DNA of 64,000 nt from an uncultured bacterium (GCA_902778895.1 CACYZF010000012.1:1-64000), one strand, 5' to 3'; numbered from the stretch's first letter, positions 23,421 through 32,586 are shown. The notes: generated by a model not told the origin, from the letters alone. Made by a program: numbers and translations.

Positions 23421-24320
23421 TCAGGAGACGACCTCGTAGATGACCGTGTCGGCCACGCTGACCGTGCCGTTCGAGATGGAGACGCCCGTACCAGCAGTGA
23501 GCTTGTCCTGTTTCGCTTTCAGGGCGGTTTCAACGGCCCACACGGTCGGGACAGTCCCGACTGCGGAGTCGGTGGCGGACAGGGAGGCGTTGTTGCCGTC
23601 AACGGTGCTTTTCGTGAGGACGACACCCTTCTGGGAATTGGTACTTTCGGCAACTGAAATCACGCCGTTACTGACGGAAATGTTCGACCCGATTTTCACG
23701 CCGCCGAGCTGGGAGGCACTGGCTGTGGCAAGGCTGATGCTCCCGGACGCATTGTTCAGACCAGAGGTGGCGACGGCGGCGACCTTGACACCGCCGAGTT
23801 CAGACGACGTGGCAGCCGGGAGCGTGTAAGCTCCTGCGGCGACGAGGGCATCGCGAACAGCTTTCTCGGACGCGACATGATTGTCGTCAGCGGTGCCGGA
23901 CACGCGAATGGTGGTCGCGATGGCCGGCAGCTTGCCGATTTCTGTCATCGTGCTGCCAGACCAGCGGTAGGTCTTGTTGTCGGCGATGTTGACGTAAATT
24001 TTGCTCTTTTCGGGTTCGACGCCGGTGGTTCCCCACGTATTGGCCGCTGTGGCGGTGTAGATTTTCTTGTTCGTAGAGCCGGAGTTGAAGTACATGTCGC
24101 CTGCGGCGCAACTGGCGGGAGCCGTTTCGCTGACCGCGACGAGCTCGATCACATCGTCCACGAAGCTCGGCAGGTTCTCCGCCTTGATTTTGCCGGTGCC
24201 GTCCAGCACGGGGATGGAGACGACGGTCGTGTAGTCCTCACCCACGATGTTGTTGATGCTTGTGCGGGGGAACAGCTTGTTCCCATTCACGCTTTTCAAT
24301 TGGATTTTCTGATTGGCCAT
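23421..24320 (-). CDS. Short tail-fibre-like protein
   Basis: 299 residues starting MANQKIQLKSVNGNKLFPRT, the shared tag, followed by the same GDMYFNSGSTNKKIYTATAAN domain as the next gene and by short repeats (SASQLGGVKIGSNISVSNGV). It looks like a shortened version of 21310-23343 and may be a duplication of it. The start at 24320 is preferred over 24353 because the tag and an AGGAGGAAT ribosome-binding site fix it. Confidence 0.75.
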   Translation of the reverse strand: MANQKIQLKSVNGNKLFPRTSINNIVGEDYTTVVSIPVLDGTGKIKAENLPSFVDDVIELVAVSETAPASCAAGDMYFNSGSTNKKIYTATAANTWGTTGVEPEKSKIYVNIADNKTYRWSGSTMTEIGKLPAIATTIRVSGTADDNHVASEKAVRDALVAAGAYTLPAATSSELGGVKVAAVATSGLNNASGSISLATASASQLGGVKIGSNISVSNGVISVAESTNSQKGVVLTKSTVDGNNASLSATDSAVGTVPTVWAVETALKAKQDKLTAGTGVSISNGTVSVADTVIYEVVS

Positions 24321-24362
24321 AGGATTCCTCCTGTTAAAATGGTTTGTGCGCAATATGCGCGG

Positions 24363-25136
24363 TTACAGAATGTCGTAGGTGATGTCTTCGCTGATGGCGC
24401 CGCCGGTCTCGTTCTCGTAGGCTCCGGAGCTGCCGCCAGAACCGCTGGAACTGTTATTCCCGCCAGAGCCGGACGAACTGTTGTTGCCGCCACTGCCAGC
24501 GCTCGAATTGCCTCCGCTGTCGCCGGAGGAGCTGTTGTTCCCGCCAGAACTGTTCCCGCCTGCATTGACGATGGCCTGGTTGATCATTTGCTGGATTTGT
24601 TCAAGCGTGACGCCCGACACAGCGCACGAAGAGGACGTGGGCGGAGCCGCCGAGGCCACGATGCGGTTTCGGATTTTGAACCCTTCGATCTGCAGGATGT
24701 AGATCGGGGAGCCGGTAGCATCAAATCCCGTCAGCTCTCCGGTCAGTCCTGCTCGAACAGGCTCGGAGCCCAGCCATCTGGCAAGCTCGCCTGTTTCCAT
24801 CGAAGGCATCGGAATCGTGATCTGCGTGTAGGCCCGCCCGATGCCATCCCGGAATTCCTGAACGGAATTGAGCTCGATATTGGCGCTGTCCGCGACAAGT
24901 TTGTGCGGGCTTCGATCGCAGAAATCACTGTCCATAGCCCATTGCCAGCTCACGACGTCATAGAGGTTTGCAATGGGATACGGAGTCGTGCCGATCCGCT
25001 CGGCGAAAAGTCGCAGTTTGAGGACGCAGGCCGTCCCTCGCACGAGCGTGGGAGGCGGTAGCGACCTCATGTTTTTCTCGTCCCGCACGACTGCGACCGA
25101 CTCGTGCGCGTCAAGATAGATAATGTGTTCCTGCAT
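24363..25136 (-). CDS. Phage protein with Gly/Ser/Asn-rich C-terminal tract
   Basis: 257 residues starting MQEHIIYLDAHESVAVVRDE. Residues 1-150 form a folded domain of unknown type. Residues about 195-240 are low-complexity GGNNSSSGSGG repeats. Between baseplate-like 25153-26784 and the fibres, it may be a baseplate or fibre-linking protein. The repeat tract is encoded by imperfect DNA repeats at about 24420-24560, so its length may vary between strains. Confidence 0.6.
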   Translation of the reverse strand: MQEHIIYLDAHESVAVVRDEKNMRSLPPPTLVRGTACVLKLRLFAERIGTTPYPIANLYDVVSWQWAMDSDFCDRSPHKLVADSANIELNSVQEFRDGIGRAYTQITIPMPSMETGELARWLGSEPVRAGLTGELTGFDATGSPIYILQIEGFKIRNRIVASAAPPTSSSCAVSGVTLEQIQQMINQAIVNAGGNSSGGNNSSSGDSGGNSSAGSGGNNSSSGSGGNNSSSGSGGSSGAYENETGGAISEDITYDIL

Positions 25137-25152
25137 GGATTTCTTCTCTCCT

Positions 25153-26784
25153 TCATGTTGAGGATGAACTGACGATATTGTTGACCCGGTAGGATCGGGA
25201 TGCCGAGCGCCCTGCGCTGTTGACAGAACGGAACGACACTGTTCCGTTCGACTCCATTGTGACACCGCCTCGCGGATAGGACAGCCATGTATTGCCGTCC
25301 AGGCTGTATTCGTTTGCTTTGATTCCGCCACCGTAAAAATTTGCCGTTACGAGAACCGGGTCTGTTGTCGGGGACGTTGTATTTGCGAAAATTGTCGGGA
25401 TCTGCGGGTCTTCCAGACTGATGTTGCTCACACCGTACTGCATCACCGGCGACTGGTTTCCGTTCGAATCAATGCCTCGGAAGTACACGATGGCATTCGA
25501 AGTTATTGAAACGCCGCCGCTCGACGGATACGGAAGCCAAGTCGAACCGCCGTCTTTGGAATACTCCCCTTTCTCAGTATCAGCAGTGAATGAGGCCGTC
25601 AGAACGACTGCCCCACTAGTCGAACTCGTTATATCCGCGGTAACGGTCGGCCGGTACGGAGGATAGAAATCGGAGTGTTCGTATTCATACTGGAACGGAT
25701 CGTAAAGGTTGTTTGCATTGATCAGACTGCGGCATCTGTCCATCACGCAGCTTGAAACAAAATGCTCGACAGCCAGTGCCGTTGGAACATAATTGGATTC
25801 GCCCATAGGCCGGTTCACAAGATTTGACGTCACGCAAACCCCGCCAGCACTGTACGCAACTGCCGGATTCAGCGCGAGGCCATGATATCCGCTGTTTCCG
25901 ACCGCCGTGTAATGCAGACCGGACCCCGGTCCGATACACGTTGGAATCATGACGTTGCCGGATTGAACCTGGGTGACTTTCCCGCCGATACAACGGCCCA
26001 GAAGAGTCGTAAATTCGTTCAGTCTGCTTTGATTGATGGCGCTCGTACCAATCGCGTTGATGATATAGTCGACAAATACCCTGTCCGTCTGAGCATATTC
26101 GCGGGTCTTATACCCCTGAAGATAAACATATCCGCCTGTGTCATACGGAACCGTCACGAGGCCGCCGGTATAGGTGAATGTTCTAAGGAAGTCCGTAGAC
26201 CCCGCTCCGAACTGGATCGTTCCCTGATGGACGCTCACAACCTGATCGCCGTTCGGCTGTTTGCAAATGTATTCAACCTTGAAGGGGCCATTGTATTCGG
26301 TGTCCTGAGCCATGATTCCGCCGTTGCATCCAAGCAGGACGACCGCGCTGTCGCCGTAGACATGCAGAATTCTGGCGCTTCCCGTGCTTGCCCGGACAAA
26401 TGTCCGGTCGTTGCCCGGCTGGGCATAGTTCCCGCTTCCTCCGCTCAAAGTCACAGTCGCCGTGCCGATCAGAAGACAGCTTCCGGATTCGTTCGGAGCA
26501 AGGTCCTTGCTCACGATGCCGAAATCCGTTGTCCCTGACGGAGCCGGTTTAATCGGCAGCACTTCACCGCGAGGTGCGTCCGAGGTGAAAATTACGGCTG
26601 TGTTCGCCGGGATTATCTCCTCTGTCGCGTTGAACACGCTCACCCGAACAGCGGCGGGCGGAACACCTTTCTGCTTGCAGTCCTGAAACCCATGAGCAGC
26701 GTTGACGAGATGCCGGATATCGTTGCTCAGTTTCACATCCGGGACGAATTTGTCGCCCGGAGCGACATCTGGATAAAATGACAT
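25153..26784 (-). CDS. Baseplate or tail-tip-like structural protein
   Basis: 543 residues starting MSFYPDVAPGDKFVPDVKLS. The N-terminal half resembles a phage virion decoration or tail surface protein (GTATVTLSGGSGNYAQPGND). The C-terminal part holds two bacterial Ig-like or chitobiase-type repeats, KGEYSKDGGSTWLPYPSSGG and ANEYSLDGNTWLSYPRGG. Such repeats are common in tail-tip proteins and bind carbohydrate. It lies two bases after 26786-27607. Confidence 0.65.
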   Translation of the reverse strand: MSFYPDVAPGDKFVPDVKLSNDIRHLVNAAHGFQDCKQKGVPPAAVRVSVFNATEEIIPANTAVIFTSDAPRGEVLPIKPAPSGTTDFGIVSKDLAPNESGSCLLIGTATVTLSGGSGNYAQPGNDRTFVRASTGSARILHVYGDSAVVLLGCNGGIMAQDTEYNGPFKVEYICKQPNGDQVVSVHQGTIQFGAGSTDFLRTFTYTGGLVTVPYDTGGYVYLQGYKTREYAQTDRVFVDYIINAIGTSAINQSRLNEFTTLLGRCIGGKVTQVQSGNVMIPTCIGPGSGLHYTAVGNSGYHGLALNPAVAYSAGGVCVTSNLVNRPMGESNYVPTALAVEHFVSSCVMDRCRSLINANNLYDPFQYEYEHSDFYPPYRPTVTADITSSTSGAVVLTASFTADTEKGEYSKDGGSTWLPYPSSGGVSITSNAIVYFRGIDSNGNQSPVMQYGVSNISLEDPQIPTIFANTTSPTTDPVLVTANFYGGGIKANEYSLDGNTWLSYPRGGVTMESNGTVSFRSVNSAGRSASRSYRVNNIVSSSST

Positions 26785-26785
26785 G

Positions 26786-27607
26786 TTATACCCCCAGTTC
26801 TCTGAAATCACCGTACTGGACGACCTGCGAGATGTGCGCCGCCTCGATATCCACGTTCGGAACATCCGCTTCCACGCTCGTTTTCGGGATGGCCGAAATG
26901 TACTCGAACCCCTTTTTCTCGCCCAGCGAGTGGCCGCAGATCTTCGCGTTGGTTTCGTTCAGCTGGATCGAAAAGTGGAACGTCACCGAAACGTGCTTCG
27001 CGCTCTTCGCCCGGCTGTAGCTCATGCCCAGGAACATCGCTTCGCCGGGACTCCAACCATTGAACGTCCTGGAATTGACCTTGCCAACGAAGCCCGCCAC
27101 CTTCCGGATGAAATCGTTCGTCAGCCTCGAAACGCGCATGGTTTTCGTGTGCGTTTCCCTTAGTTCGGCGGTCGGGACGTCGACACCGGCGATCTCCATC
27201 TCCGTGCCGTGTTTCCCGTTCCATCCGATAGCGCCTCCGGCGTCAATCGTGCCGTAGGCGATTCGCTGATCGATAGCGAACGACACATGCTTCGTTCCGG
27301 CACCGCAGTCGAAACTGATCGTCGATTCCTCGTCCTCCTCATCGTCGCCGTAGGAATCCGTGTTGTTCTCCGCCTTATAAGTCGCGTTCACCTTGAACGT
27401 GGTGTCGCCCTCGCGGCTGTCGATCTCGATGGCATCCAGCGGGAGATCATGCAGCGTCTTCGGGGCCGTATTGAGGACGGCAGTCAGCGCGGCATCCTCG
27501 TCCGCGGCATCGAAAACGATATACGGGACTTCGACTGACGTATATCGTCCCCAGCGGTCGATGCTGGTAGCGTGCTCCTTGTAATTCTGTTCGACTTTTG
27601 CCGCCAT
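26786..27607 (-). CDS. Tail or baseplate protein of unknown type
   Basis: 273 residues starting MAAKVEQNYKEHATSIDRWG. It has an alternating-strand pattern and an acidic SYGDDEEDEES loop at about 87-97. No family recognised. Position between the tape measure and the tail-tip genes is that of a distal-tail or hub protein. Confidence 0.6.
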   Translation of the reverse strand: MAAKVEQNYKEHATSIDRWGRYTSVEVPYIVFDAADEDAALTAVLNTAPKTLHDLPLDAIEIDSREGDTTFKVNATYKAENNTDSYGDDEEDEESTISFDCGAGTKHVSFAIDQRIAYGTIDAGGAIGWNGKHGTEMEIAGVDVPTAELRETHTKTMRVSRLTNDFIRKVAGFVGKVNSRTFNGWSPGEAMFLGMSYSRAKSAKHVSVTFHFSIQLNETNAKICGHSLGEKKGFEYISAIPKTSVEADVPNVDIEAAHISQVVQYGDFRELGV

Positions 27608-27635
27608 AAAATCTCCTGTAAAGTTTGAAAAAACT

Positions 27636-27655
27636 GGGGAGCCTCGCGGCTCCCC
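27636..27655 (-). terminator. Terminator or attenuator inside the late operon
   Basis: Perfect stem GGGGAGCC / GGCTCCCC with a 4-nt loop; on the minus strand it is followed by AGTTTTTTC. It lies between tape measure and baseplate genes. Confidence 0.65.
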
Positions 27656-27685
27656 GTACCCAAAGCCTGAGGCAGAGGGGGTGTA

Positions 27686-30127
27686 TTATCCGTAGGTCAG
27701 AGCCTTGTCCTGCCCGAGCCGCTTCAGCAGCTTGTTCGTCTGGAGCGTATTCTTCGCCATCTGCTCGGTTGCCTTCGCCGTCCGTTCCTGCGCACCGCCG
27801 CCGAGGAGAGCATCTAAAGCATCTGAACTCCACGCTCCCATCGACTTTTCTCCGGCAGAGGAGATTTCCTGAATCTTGACCTCGGAGCGTTCCATCTCCT
27901 CGGCGGCGGTTTCTGTCCGTTCGCGGATTTCCTCGACCCTTTCGGCTTTCTCCGCAGCTTTCTGCTTGACCTCGTCCATTGCTTCCTGCCAGGCGGCTCG
28001 TGCGCTGGCGATTTCCTCGGCGGCTCCGGTCAAGGCGTCCTGATACGCTTTCTGGTGTTCGAGAATCTCCTGCGTCTGTGCTTCATCAGCACTCGCGTTC
28101 GCTCTGTCCCAGTCATCGTTGATGCTCGCAAGCTCGGCCTTGCGCTGCGCGGATGCCTGAGATTTCGCGTTCTCCCTGGCATTCTTCCGTTCATTGTACG
28201 CTCGTTCGACGCGGGCGATTTCGGCATCTACTTCTTCATCGGAGTCGAAGAAGCCCTTCGTCTTAATCCAGACCTTCTGAATCTCCAGCACGGTCTTTTC
28301 GAATGCGGCAATGATGCCGTTCCAGATGAAAGCCCACGCATCCTGCATGGCGTTGCCAATGGATTTAAGGCCGTAGAGGAGCCCATACCAGAGATTGTTT
28401 CCGAGCTTCAAAATAGAGTAGACGATTACGGTCCAGCTGTCGGCGAGGAACATCTTCAGACCAGCCCACGCTTTCTTCAGCGGTTGGAGCCCGGTCAGCC
28501 AAGCGACCTTCAAGGCGGCAAGGCCGACCCGTGCAGCCCCGGCCAAATCGCCGGACATGAAAGCGGTCTTGATGGTTTCCCACGTCTGCCCGGCAATATC
28601 CCGGATTGAGGTGAACGCACTCGTAACGTCCTCAGCAAGCTCGCTTGCCTCGGCTTTGCAAGCCGCCCATGCACCGGTCAGCTCCCATACAACGGCAATC
28701 ACGGCAGCCAAGGCCGCGCCGATCAGAAATGCCGGAGATGTGATTGCTGCCCACATTGCCAGAGCAATGACTTTCGTGGCGACCATTGCCGTCTGCAGGA
28801 GTCCGAACAAGCCGATCAACCCCTGGATAGCGACCATCGGAGCGAGGACAGCGGCTTTCAGCAGGAAGAACACGGTCGAGAGTAAACCGACGCCGACAGC
28901 CATCGCTTTGATGGCAAGTCCAGCGGCGATCATGCCAACGCCGACTGCGGCGATCCCGGCGACGACCTTGACGGCCATGATGACCACTTCCTTGTGCGCG
29001 GCGATCCATTCAGCGACCACGTTCAGCGTGGAAGACAGGCGTTTCATGTAGGGCGTCAGCGCCTCGCCGATGACTCGCCCGATGGCAATTTGACATCCCT
29101 CAAGAGCACTCATGAGGATTCGGAAGGCACCGCCGATTCCGGCATCCATCTCCGCCGCCGTCTGGTCGGCGACACCGCCGACATTCTTCAGCCTCGAAAT
29201 AAACTCGTCCAACTGCTGGACGTTTCCACCGAGCTGGAGCCCAGCCAAAGAGCCGCGAAGATCGAAGATTTCCTCGGCGAAGGCAAGCCTCTCGGCTGTC
29301 GGGAGCTTGTTCATATGTTTCGCGATGTCGGCGATGATATCCGGCATTGACCTCAGATTCCCGTTCGCGTCCGTCGTGGCGATCCCGATTGCTTTGAGCT
29401 TGTCCTGTACTTTCGTTTTGGCAAACTGCGAATAGGATTTTCTCAAGGCTGTACCAGCTAAGGAACCTTTAATGCCCATGTTAGCCAGGACGCCGAGAGC
29501 GCCGGACACGTTCACGATATTGTCGTTCGCGGCCGCTGCCTGCGGTCCCGCCATCTTCAGACCTTCGGCAAGGTCTGTCAGAGTCTGTGCCGATCCGTTT
29601 GCCGTTGCAGTGAGGATGTCGGCGACGTTCGCCATCTTCGAGGTGTCAAGGCCGAACACGCGCATGTTGTTGGAGGCGATCTCGGCAGCTTCTCCGAGCT
29701 CGGTTCCTGTCGCACGGGCAAGGCTCAGGACGGCGGGAACAGCAGACAGAATCTCGTCCGGCTTCAAGCCCATGCGTCCCATAGCCGTCATGCCCTCGGC
29801 AACCTCTTTCGCCGTATAGGACGTCTCGCGTCCGAGTTTCTCGGCAGCTTCGGTCAGTCTTTTGAACTCTCCCTCGGTCGCTCCCGACACGGCTTTAACC
29901 ATCCTCATGGCGTCGTCGAAGTCGGCGAACGTCTTCGTGGCAAATGCCATCGGAGCAGCCAGAACCCCGGAAACAGCGAGCATGTTCTTGCCGATGCCCG
30001 TCAGGGCAGACCCGAAGCTTTTAATCTTCTGCTGGGCCTGCTTCAAGCCCCGTTCCAGTTTCGTCTGGTCAAGCAGGATTTCGACGTATGCGCGTCCCGC
30101 CTTCACTTCGCCCGTTGCCGTGCTCAT
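27686..30127 (-). CDS. Phage tail tape measure protein (TP901 type)
   Basis: 813 residues. The N-terminus VEILLDQTKLERGLKQAQQK and the core AETSYTAKEVAEGMTAMGRMG, SANNMRVFGLD and GTALRKSYSQ-like series are those of TP901-family tape measure proteins (the second is AEKLGRETSYTAKEVAEG here). A hydrophobic centre (about 385-500) with several membrane-like helices and a long Ala/Glu coiled coil (about 640-740) are typical. It sets tail length and helps DNA entry. The siphovirus-like tail assignment rests largely on this gene. Confidence 0.9.
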   Translation of the reverse strand: MSTATGEVKAGRAYVEILLDQTKLERGLKQAQQKIKSFGSALTGIGKNMLAVSGVLAAPMAFATKTFADFDDAMRMVKAVSGATEGEFKRLTEAAEKLGRETSYTAKEVAEGMTAMGRMGLKPDEILSAVPAVLSLARATGTELGEAAEIASNNMRVFGLDTSKMANVADILTATANGSAQTLTDLAEGLKMAGPQAAAANDNIVNVSGALGVLANMGIKGSLAGTALRKSYSQFAKTKVQDKLKAIGIATTDANGNLRSMPDIIADIAKHMNKLPTAERLAFAEEIFDLRGSLAGLQLGGNVQQLDEFISRLKNVGGVADQTAAEMDAGIGGAFRILMSALEGCQIAIGRVIGEALTPYMKRLSSTLNVVAEWIAAHKEVVIMAVKVVAGIAAVGVGMIAAGLAIKAMAVGVGLLSTVFFLLKAAVLAPMVAIQGLIGLFGLLQTAMVATKVIALAMWAAITSPAFLIGAALAAVIAVVWELTGAWAACKAEASELAEDVTSAFTSIRDIAGQTWETIKTAFMSGDLAGAARVGLAALKVAWLTGLQPLKKAWAGLKMFLADSWTVIVYSILKLGNNLWYGLLYGLKSIGNAMQDAWAFIWNGIIAAFEKTVLEIQKVWIKTKGFFDSDEEVDAEIARVERAYNERKNARENAKSQASAQRKAELASINDDWDRANASADEAQTQEILEHQKAYQDALTGAAEEIASARAAWQEAMDEVKQKAAEKAERVEEIRERTETAAEEMERSEVKIQEISSAGEKSMGAWSSDALDALLGGGAQERTAKATEQMAKNTLQTNKLLKRLGQDKALTYG

Positions 30128-30180
30128 TCATAATCTCCAGTCTGGTTTGAAAGAAAAACCTGGTTTTTCGTTCTTTCTAC

Positions 30181-30209
30181 TTGCATTTTGATTTGTCGTG
30201 CATTATATT
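30181..30209 (+). promoter_or_regulatory. Promoter and operator of the RelB/PIN module
   Basis: TTGCAT - 17 bp - TATATT. The dyad TGCAT...ATGCA (30199-30217) spans the -10 element, a normal place for autoregulation by a RelB-type antitoxin. Confidence 0.65.
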
Positions 30210-30255
30210 ATCATGCAGACAACAAACTCCCATCATACAGTCAAGGAGGTTCATT

Positions 30256-30549
30256 ATGGCAAACGCTCTGGTACAATTCCGAATCGACGACAGCATCCGT
30301 CAGCAGGCGAGCGATCTTTGCGCACAGCTCGGTTTTGATCTTTCGACTTATCTTCGCATGAGTCTGAACAAACTGGTTCAGGAGCGAGGCGTTCCCTTCA
30401 ACCTGAAACTGAATACGGTTCCTACCGCAGAGGAAGCAATTGCGGCAATGAAGAAGATTTCCGATATCGCTCAGACGAATGGGACATCCGAGCTTACGTT
30501 GGATGAGATCAACGCTGAAATTGCTGCGGTAAGGAAACGCCGGAAATGA
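30256..30549 (+). CDS. relB: RelB/DinJ-family antitoxin
   Basis: 97 residues starting MANALVQFRIDDSIRQQASD. The ribbon-helix-helix N-terminus and the following LGFDLSTYLRMSLNKLVQERGVPF are those of RelB/DinJ antitoxins (the latter split here as LGFDLSTYLRMSLNKL and VQERGVPF). AAGGAGG precedes the start. It overlaps the toxin gene by four bases (ATGA). Expressed from its own plus-strand promoter within the minus-strand tail genes. Confidence 0.85.
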   Translation: MANALVQFRIDDSIRQQASDLCAQLGFDLSTYLRMSLNKLVQERGVPFNLKLNTVPTAEEAIAAMKKISDIAQTNGTSELTLDEINAEIAAVRKRRK

Positions 30550-30962
30550 TTTACGCCGCAATCGATACCAATGTTCTGGTTTCCGCTCTGCTGCATTTCA
30601 ATTCAAATCCAGGGACAGTTCTTCTTTCCGTTCTCAACGGGGAAACCATCCCTCTTGTAAACGACGAAATCCTTGCCGAATATCGGGAAGTGCTTTCTCG
30701 CAAGAAGCTCAAAATCTCTGCTGAATTAGCTGAATCTGTTCTGACACGTTTTGCTGCGTGTTGCTTGAACATAGCCGATGCATCCTCGGAGTATCCGGAA
30801 GTCACCGATCCAAAAGACCGTTGCTTCTATGCTGTAACGATGTCGGAGAGGGAATCCGAAGATGCCTTGCTGGTTACCGGAAACATACGTCATTTTCCGG
30901 TAAAACCATATGTCGTAACTCCGGCACAATTCGTAGAGATACTTCAGAAAAGCAAGAAGTAA
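30546..30962 (+). CDS. PIN-domain toxin
   Basis: 138 residues. AAIDTNVLVSALL at the N-terminus supplies the first catalytic Asp, NDEILAEYREVLSR the Glu, and DPKDRCFYAV the later Asp of a PIN ribonuclease. It belongs to the 'putative toxin component, PIN family' group that pairs with RelB-type or other RHH antitoxins. An RelB-PIN pairing is less usual than RelB-RelE. Predicted to cleave RNA when the antitoxin is lost. Confidence 0.85.
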   Translation: MIYAAIDTNVLVSALLHFNSNPGTVLLSVLNGETIPLVNDEILAEYREVLSRKKLKISAELAESVLTRFAACCLNIADASSEYPEVTDPKDRCFYAVTMSERESEDALLVTGNIRHFPVKPYVVTPAQFVEILQKSKK

Positions 30963-31027
30963 TTTCTTCTGCACAATTGATTCTAACTTTCTGCACAATT
31001 TCTCATGCGGTTTATGCAGAAACGGCA

Positions 31028-31264
31028 TCAGGATTGTGCAGAATCCTGTTTACACCAGATGTCTCTGAGGATGCTGATCGGTGCTTTCGTTTTCGGTTTT
31101 GCGTTGTACGGATTGAAATCTGATGGTTTCACGGTCCTGCTCTTCTTCGGATCGCGAAGAACATTGGCGATCAGAGCCATCAGGGATGCAGTCTGTCCCC
31201 ACTCGAACCGACCTCGCGCTTCGGTCATTCGGACGAGTTCACGCAGTGTGAATCCGTTCGGGTC
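31028..31264 (-). CDS. Tail assembly chaperone, downstream frame (probable -1 frameshift product)
   Basis: The frame reads RLIWDCAGICGVDPNGF, TLRELVRMTEARGRFEW, GQTASLMALIANVLRDPKK, typical of the second part of tail chaperones. The ATG at 31228 lies inside this conserved stretch and has no ribosome-binding site. The frame is open without a start through the end of 31264-31752, one base behind its frame. A -1 ribosomal frameshift in that overlap (about 31265-31375) is therefore the likely way it is made, as with lambda G/GT. I did not find a textbook slippery heptamer. Confidence 0.6.
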   Translation of the reverse strand, partial: DPNGFTLRELVRMTEARGRFEWGQTASLMALIANVLRDPKKSRTVKPSDFNPYNAKPKTKAPISILRDIWCKQDSAQS

Positions 31265-31752
31265 TACTCCGCAGATACCTGCACAGTCCCAGATGAGCCG
31301 GTCAACCGATCCAGCTCGGAGACCACCCGACTCTCGAACTCGCCGTTCAGCTCGGCTTCCAGTTTCTTCCTTGCGGCTTCGCTGAACCTGCGGCTGGCGG
31401 ACAGAATTCTCTGCATGACCATCCGCTTCGACTCCGGGAAAAAATTGATCACTTCCTCCAGGAGTGCTGTGGTCGCGTGTTCGATGGTGTCACCCGCCAT
31501 AGCCTCGCCGAAGTCCTCGTCCGTGACGCCGAGCTTGTCGGCCTGAGGTTTGCAGACGGCGTAGAGAACATCCACGAGCAGGACCGGGTCGGAGGAAAGT
31601 CGTTCGAGCAGTTCGGCAGACGGCTTGTTGTTCTTGTCGAGCTCCACGATACTGTTGAGGTCAACCCTGCACAGAGCGCGGACTCGTTTGACGGTCGCCA
31701 CCGTGACTTCGAGCGTCCAGATGCGGCCTTTGTTGTCGGTGAAAGTTTTCAT
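31264..31752 (-). CDS. Tail assembly chaperone
   Basis: 162 residues starting MKTFTDNKGRIWTLEVTVAT. The pattern VDLNSIVELDKNNKPSAELL, LSSDPVLLVDVLYAVCKPQA is that of phage tail assembly chaperones located between tail tube and tape measure. It shields the tape measure before tail-tube polymerisation. See 31028-31264 for the extended product. Confidence 0.75.
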   Translation of the reverse strand: MKTFTDNKGRIWTLEVTVATVKRVRALCRVDLNSIVELDKNNKPSAELLERLSSDPVLLVDVLYAVCKPQADKLGVTDEDFGEAMAGDTIEHATTALLEEVINFFPESKRMVMQRILSASRRFSEAARKKLEAELNGEFESRVVSELDRLTGSSGTVQVSAE

Positions 31753-31760
31753 CGTTCACC

Positions 31761-32177
31761 TCACACCCAGACCGGAGCCCGGTCGGAAGCAGTCGGTTTT
31801 GCGGTGATCTTAACGGTGACGGCTTCCTCCAGGGGCTGGTCAACCGTAAAACCAGTGACCGAGAAATCGGCGTCCAGCCCGTGTGCCGTGGTATCGCCAT
31901 CCGTCACGAACAGCGAGAGCGGCGTGTTCGTGAAATAGGCGGTTTTGAACGCGAGAAAATCTTCGTCTTCGGTGTCGTAGAGGATGGTGATTTCGAGCGA
32001 GGCTTCCTTGAGCGTGGCGACGCTCAGTTTCCAGCCCTTAGCCTTTCGGGTGGTGACGTCCGCTTCGCCAGATTCCAGAGAGAGGGAGACGTCCTTGACG
32101 TTCGTGACCTCAATCGTCCCCTGAGTCCCGGCAGTTCCGCGGAACAGTTTTGCATCAAGACCAAGTTTGATGGCCAT
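31761..32177 (-). CDS. Major tail tube protein
   Basis: 138 residues starting MAIKLGLDAKLFRGTAGTQG, with VTNVKDVSLSLESGEADVTT and a WKLSVATLKEASLEITILYD core. These strands and the length fit the tail tube protein family of siphoviruses, and its position before the tail chaperone supports this. It polymerises into the tube around the tape measure. Confidence 0.75.
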   Translation of the reverse strand: MAIKLGLDAKLFRGTAGTQGTIEVTNVKDVSLSLESGEADVTTRKAKGWKLSVATLKEASLEITILYDTEDEDFLAFKTAYFTNTPLSLFVTDGDTTAHGLDADFSVTGFTVDQPLEEAVTVKITAKPTASDRAPVWV

Positions 32178-32190
32178 AGATATATACCTT

Positions 32191-32586
32191 TCACTGTTTT
32201 TTGACTGCGTTCTCCCACAGCTTCGGGAGCTGAGGCGCGGTCTTGTTCAAAGTCGGTCCCATTAGGGGACGTTTCGGGTAGCGGCGTCTGCGGTACATCC
32301 CACCGAATTCGTGAGCGGTCATGGACACGCCGATGAATTTCTTGGCGGGACCGATGACCACGCTCATCCGGCTTTTGTCGACGCCGAACAGAATCGAGCG
32401 TTTCAGCAGACCGCGTCTCGTGTGCGGAGGCGTTCCCTTTTCCGAGGCGCGTTTCGACTTAAAGACGGCGTTCCGAGCCGCTTTCCGGACATACGCGCCC
32501 GCCCTCCGCAAGGATGTCAGATTTGCCTTGCTGACCGCCCCCAGAAGTCGCCTCGAATCGAACTCGAAGCGCATTTTTACAGACAT
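32191..32586 (-). CDS. Head-tail connector or tail completion protein
   Basis: 131 residues, basic, starting MSVKMRFEFDSRRLLGAVSK. KGTPPHTRRGLLKRSILFGV and TAHEFGGMYRRRRYPKRPLM are typical of HK97-gp10/minor-tail-Z-like proteins that complete the neck. It lies directly upstream of the tail tube gene, the usual location. Confidence 0.65.
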   Translation of the reverse strand: MSVKMRFEFDSRRLLGAVSKANLTSLRRAGAYVRKAARNAVFKSKRASEKGTPPHTRRGLLKRSILFGVDKSRMSVVIGPAKKFIGVSMTAHEFGGMYRRRRYPKRPLMGPTLNKTAPQLPKLWENAVKKQ

